From positions 682,001 through 746,000 of the forward strand of contig NZ_JAZIBG010000028.1 of NCBI RefSeq assembly GCF_036621135.1: a stretch of DNA of 64,000 nt, read 5' to 3'. The DNA comes from Aquincola agrisoli. Lineage in GTDB: Bacteria > Pseudomonadota > Gammaproteobacteria > Burkholderiales > Burkholderiaceae_C. Numbering within the stretch: position 1 is the first letter of the stretch; every line of letters starts with the position of its first letter. Below the pieces are notes generated by a model that was not told where the DNA came from, did no database searches, and worked only from the letters and a program-made list of their open reading frames with translations. The translations under genes were made by a program, and so were the position numbers. Positions 62,421 through 64,000 of the stretch are shown piece after piece.

Positions 62421-63523
62421 GCCGGGACGATGTCCTTCAGCGCCTCGTCGAGCAACGCGACCAGGCGCTCCTGCTCCCCCCGGTGGGCCTGCAGGTCGCT
62501 GCGGGCCCTTTCGCGCAGCACCGCGGCGGTGCGCGCCTCGCCCAGCTTGTCGAACACCTGCGCCAGGCGCGCCTCGGCCAGCGCGCGGTCGTCCAGATCG
62601 CAGGGCTGGCGCAGGCTGCTTTCGGCGGCCCGGGCATCGGCCTGGGCCTGCTGCGCATCGCCGAGCTGGAGCCTGCACCAGGCCATGTCGGCCAGGAAGC
62701 AGGGCTTCATCCGCTCCAGGCCTTCCGAGAGCGCGGCGTCGTAGTGCTGCGTGTAGACCGCCAGGGCTTCGGCCCATTGCTGGTCGTGCGTCAGAAGCTG
62801 CGCCTGCACCATCGGCACCAGCGACACCAGGGCCGCGGCGCCGATGCCGGCGTCGAAGCGGGTGATCGACTCGGTGCTCATCAGGGCCTGGCGCGTCACG
62901 TCGGCCGACCCCTCGCCGAACATCGCGGCCAGCCGTGCCTGGCTGCCGCGCAGCGAGGCCTGGTTGTGCATCAGCGCGGACAGGTGCGCCTCGTCGCCGT
63001 CGGCGGCCGCATGGAAGCGGGAGCGTGCGTACCACGGCAACGCACGCCGCTCGTCGCCGGCAAAGTGGTAGGCATAGGCGACGACGAGGCAGGCGCGCGA
63101 GCGTGCCGAATGGTGGTCGGCTTGTGCACTGGCGAGCGCCTCGTGCACGTGCTGGGCCATGCGCACCATGTCGTGGTTGGCCACGTCCATGTGCGCCAGC
63201 CAGGCCGCGCTGAGGGCGCGCAGCGGGGCGAGGTGCGCCGCGCCCGACAGCGCGTGGGCGCGCAGCACGCGGTCGCGGGCCGAAGGCCCGAGGTGCGTGT
63301 AGTAGTCGTGCAGGCCCTCGGCCAGGCTCAGCCACGCGCTCACCGCCGCGTGAGGGCGCCACGCGAACTGGGACTGCAACGCGGTGATCAGCATGCGCGC
63401 CTGGGCCATCTGGCCCTGCCGCGCGAGGAAGCAGGCCCGCTCGGCCTTCAGGCACGCCACCTCGACCGGATTGCGCGCCTTCGCGATCGCGCCATCGAGC
63501 CGGGTGAGCAAGCGCGATCGCAT
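62411..63523 (-). CDS. TPR-like helical protein of unknown function
   Basis: A 370-residue, almost all-helical Ala/Arg/Leu-rich protein with degenerate tetratricopeptide-like helix pairs (LKAERACFLARQGQMAQARM, DRALAEARLAQVFDKLGEAR). No signal peptide, membrane helix or catalytic motif is visible. It resembles the C-terminal tetratricopeptide part of MalT-like or signalling proteins but has no other domain. It follows purC on the same strand (13-base gap). Confidence 0.7.
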   Translation of the reverse strand: MRSRLLTRLDGAIAKARNPVEVACLKAERACFLARQGQMAQARMLITALQSQFAWRPHAAVSAWLSLAEGLHDYYTHLGPSARDRVLRAHALSGAAHLAPLRALSAAWLAHMDVANHDMVRMAQHVHEALASAQADHHSARSRACLVVAYAYHFAGDERRALPWYARSRFHAAADGDEAHLSALMHNQASLRGSQARLAAMFGEGSADVTRQALMSTESITRFDAGIGAAALVSLVPMVQAQLLTHDQQWAEALAVYTQHYDAALSEGLERMKPCFLADMAWCRLQLGDAQQAQADARAAESSLRQPCDLDDRALAEARLAQVFDKLGEARTAAVLRERARSDLQAHRGEQERLVALLDEALKDIVPATA

Positions 63524-63536
63524 GGCCGGCGCGGGC

Positions 63537-64000
63537 TCAGCCCGCCTCGACGAGGCGCCGGTACGCTTCCTGGTACTTGTCGGCCGTGCGGTCGACGACG
63601 TCCGCTGGCAGCGCCGGCGCCGGCGCCTGCTTGCCCCACGGCTGCCCGTCGATGCGCACCTGCTCCAGCCAGTCGCGCACGAACTGCTTGTCGTAGCTCG
63701 GCGGGTTCTCGCCCTCGCGGTAGCTCTCCACCGGCCAGTAGCGCGAGGAGTCGGGCGTCAGCACCTCGTCCATCAGCGTCAGCGTGCCGTCGGCATCGAG
63801 CCCGAACTCGAACTTGGTGTCGGCGATGATGATGCCCTTGGTGAGCGCGTAAGCGGCCGCCTCGGCGTACAGGCGGATCGCGATGCGGCGCACCTCTTCG
63901 GCCCGCTCGCGGCCCACCACCTCGACCATGCGCTCGAACGAGATGTTCTCGTCGTGCGTGCCCATCTCGGCCTTGGTGGCCGGCGTGAAGATCGGCTCGG
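63537..64000 (-). CDS. purC: Phosphoribosylaminoimidazole-succinocarboxamide synthase, C-terminal part (runs off window)
   Basis: About 154 C-terminal codons are present. The reverse strand enters with EPIFTPATKAEMGTHDENIS, followed by IIIADTKFEFGLDADG and DEVLTPDSSRYWP, typical of SAICAR synthase. It joins aspartate to CAIR. The N-terminal part lies beyond base 64000. The TPR-like gene follows after 13 bases, and purE/purK lie about 2 kb downstream on the same strand. Confidence 0.96.
   Translation of the reverse strand, partial: EPIFTPATKAEMGTHDENISFERMVEVVGRERAEEVRRIAIRLYAEAAAYALTKGIIIADTKFEFGLDADGTLTLMDEVLTPDSSRYWPVESYREGENPPSYDKQFVRDWLEQVRIDGQPWGKQAPAPALPADVVDRTADKYQEAYRRLVEAG

Overview
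The window is a G+C-rich, gene-dense chromosomal segment of a betaproteobacterium, most likely a Burkholderiales member of the Rubrivivax/Caldimonas/Leptothrix type. The evidence is gene order and protein content: gatCA divergent from mreBCD-mrdA-rodA, a TctDE-like two-component pair beside recA-recX, sucCD, an S-adenosylhomocysteine (SAH) riboswitch before ahcY, and purE-purK-tsaC with purC nearby. This is read from gene identity, not from a database search. I see no rRNA, tRNA, CRISPR array, insertion sequence or prophage.

Layout. 1-640: gatA (cut by the window edge) and gatC on the minus strand. 966-6753: the rod-shape operon mreB-mreC-mreD-mrdA-rodA, with 3-4 base stop/start overlaps from mreC onward. 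6764-8938: sensor kinase and response regulator. 9057-10628: recA-recX behind a LexA box. 10972-13041: sucCD with a strong terminator. 13185-14982: two TerC-family membrane proteins; the second has a yybP-ykoY (manganese) riboswitch leader.

15060-24851 is the most unusual part: a Ser/Thr kinase, a PP2C phosphatase, an FHA adaptor, a CHASE2 adenylate cyclase, a class II cyclic-nucleotide-phosphodiesterase-like enzyme, a type IV pilin behind a sigma-54-like promoter, and two O-antigen-ligase/PglL-type glycosyltransferases in tandem. The first ligase gene and the first ~100 bases of the second have much lower G+C than their surroundings, suggesting imported DNA with a breakpoint inside the second gene.

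24844-35075: moaC, then bepA-alpha2-macroglobulin-pbpC (envelope quality control and defence). 35057-37047: MFS transporter and HAD phosphatase. 37149-41082: the methyl/folate cycle (SAH riboswitch-ahcY, a TlyA-like methyltransferase, metF, 5-formyl-THF cyclo-ligase). 41139-47346: a TfoX-like protein, a DUF2917/LysR divergent pair, slt, an NDUFA9-like protein and cca. 47347-52701: an ABM protein, DUF2905, a MidA-like methyltransferase, a pteridine-reductase-like SDR with folB, ttcA and two lipoproteins. 52700-57732: glmU, a family 4 UDG, rimI, tsaB and dacB. 57737-64000: an SGNH-like lipoprotein lacking the usual nucleophile, tsaC, purK, purE, cnoX, a TPR-like protein and purC (cut by the window edge).

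Cell-wall synthesis (mre/mrdA/rodA, slt, pbpC, dacB, glmU), one-carbon/SAM metabolism and t6A tRNA modification (tsaB, tsaC) recur. Start codons were chosen from operon overlaps, Shine-Dalgarno (SD) sequences and family N-termini; doubtful ones are flagged.
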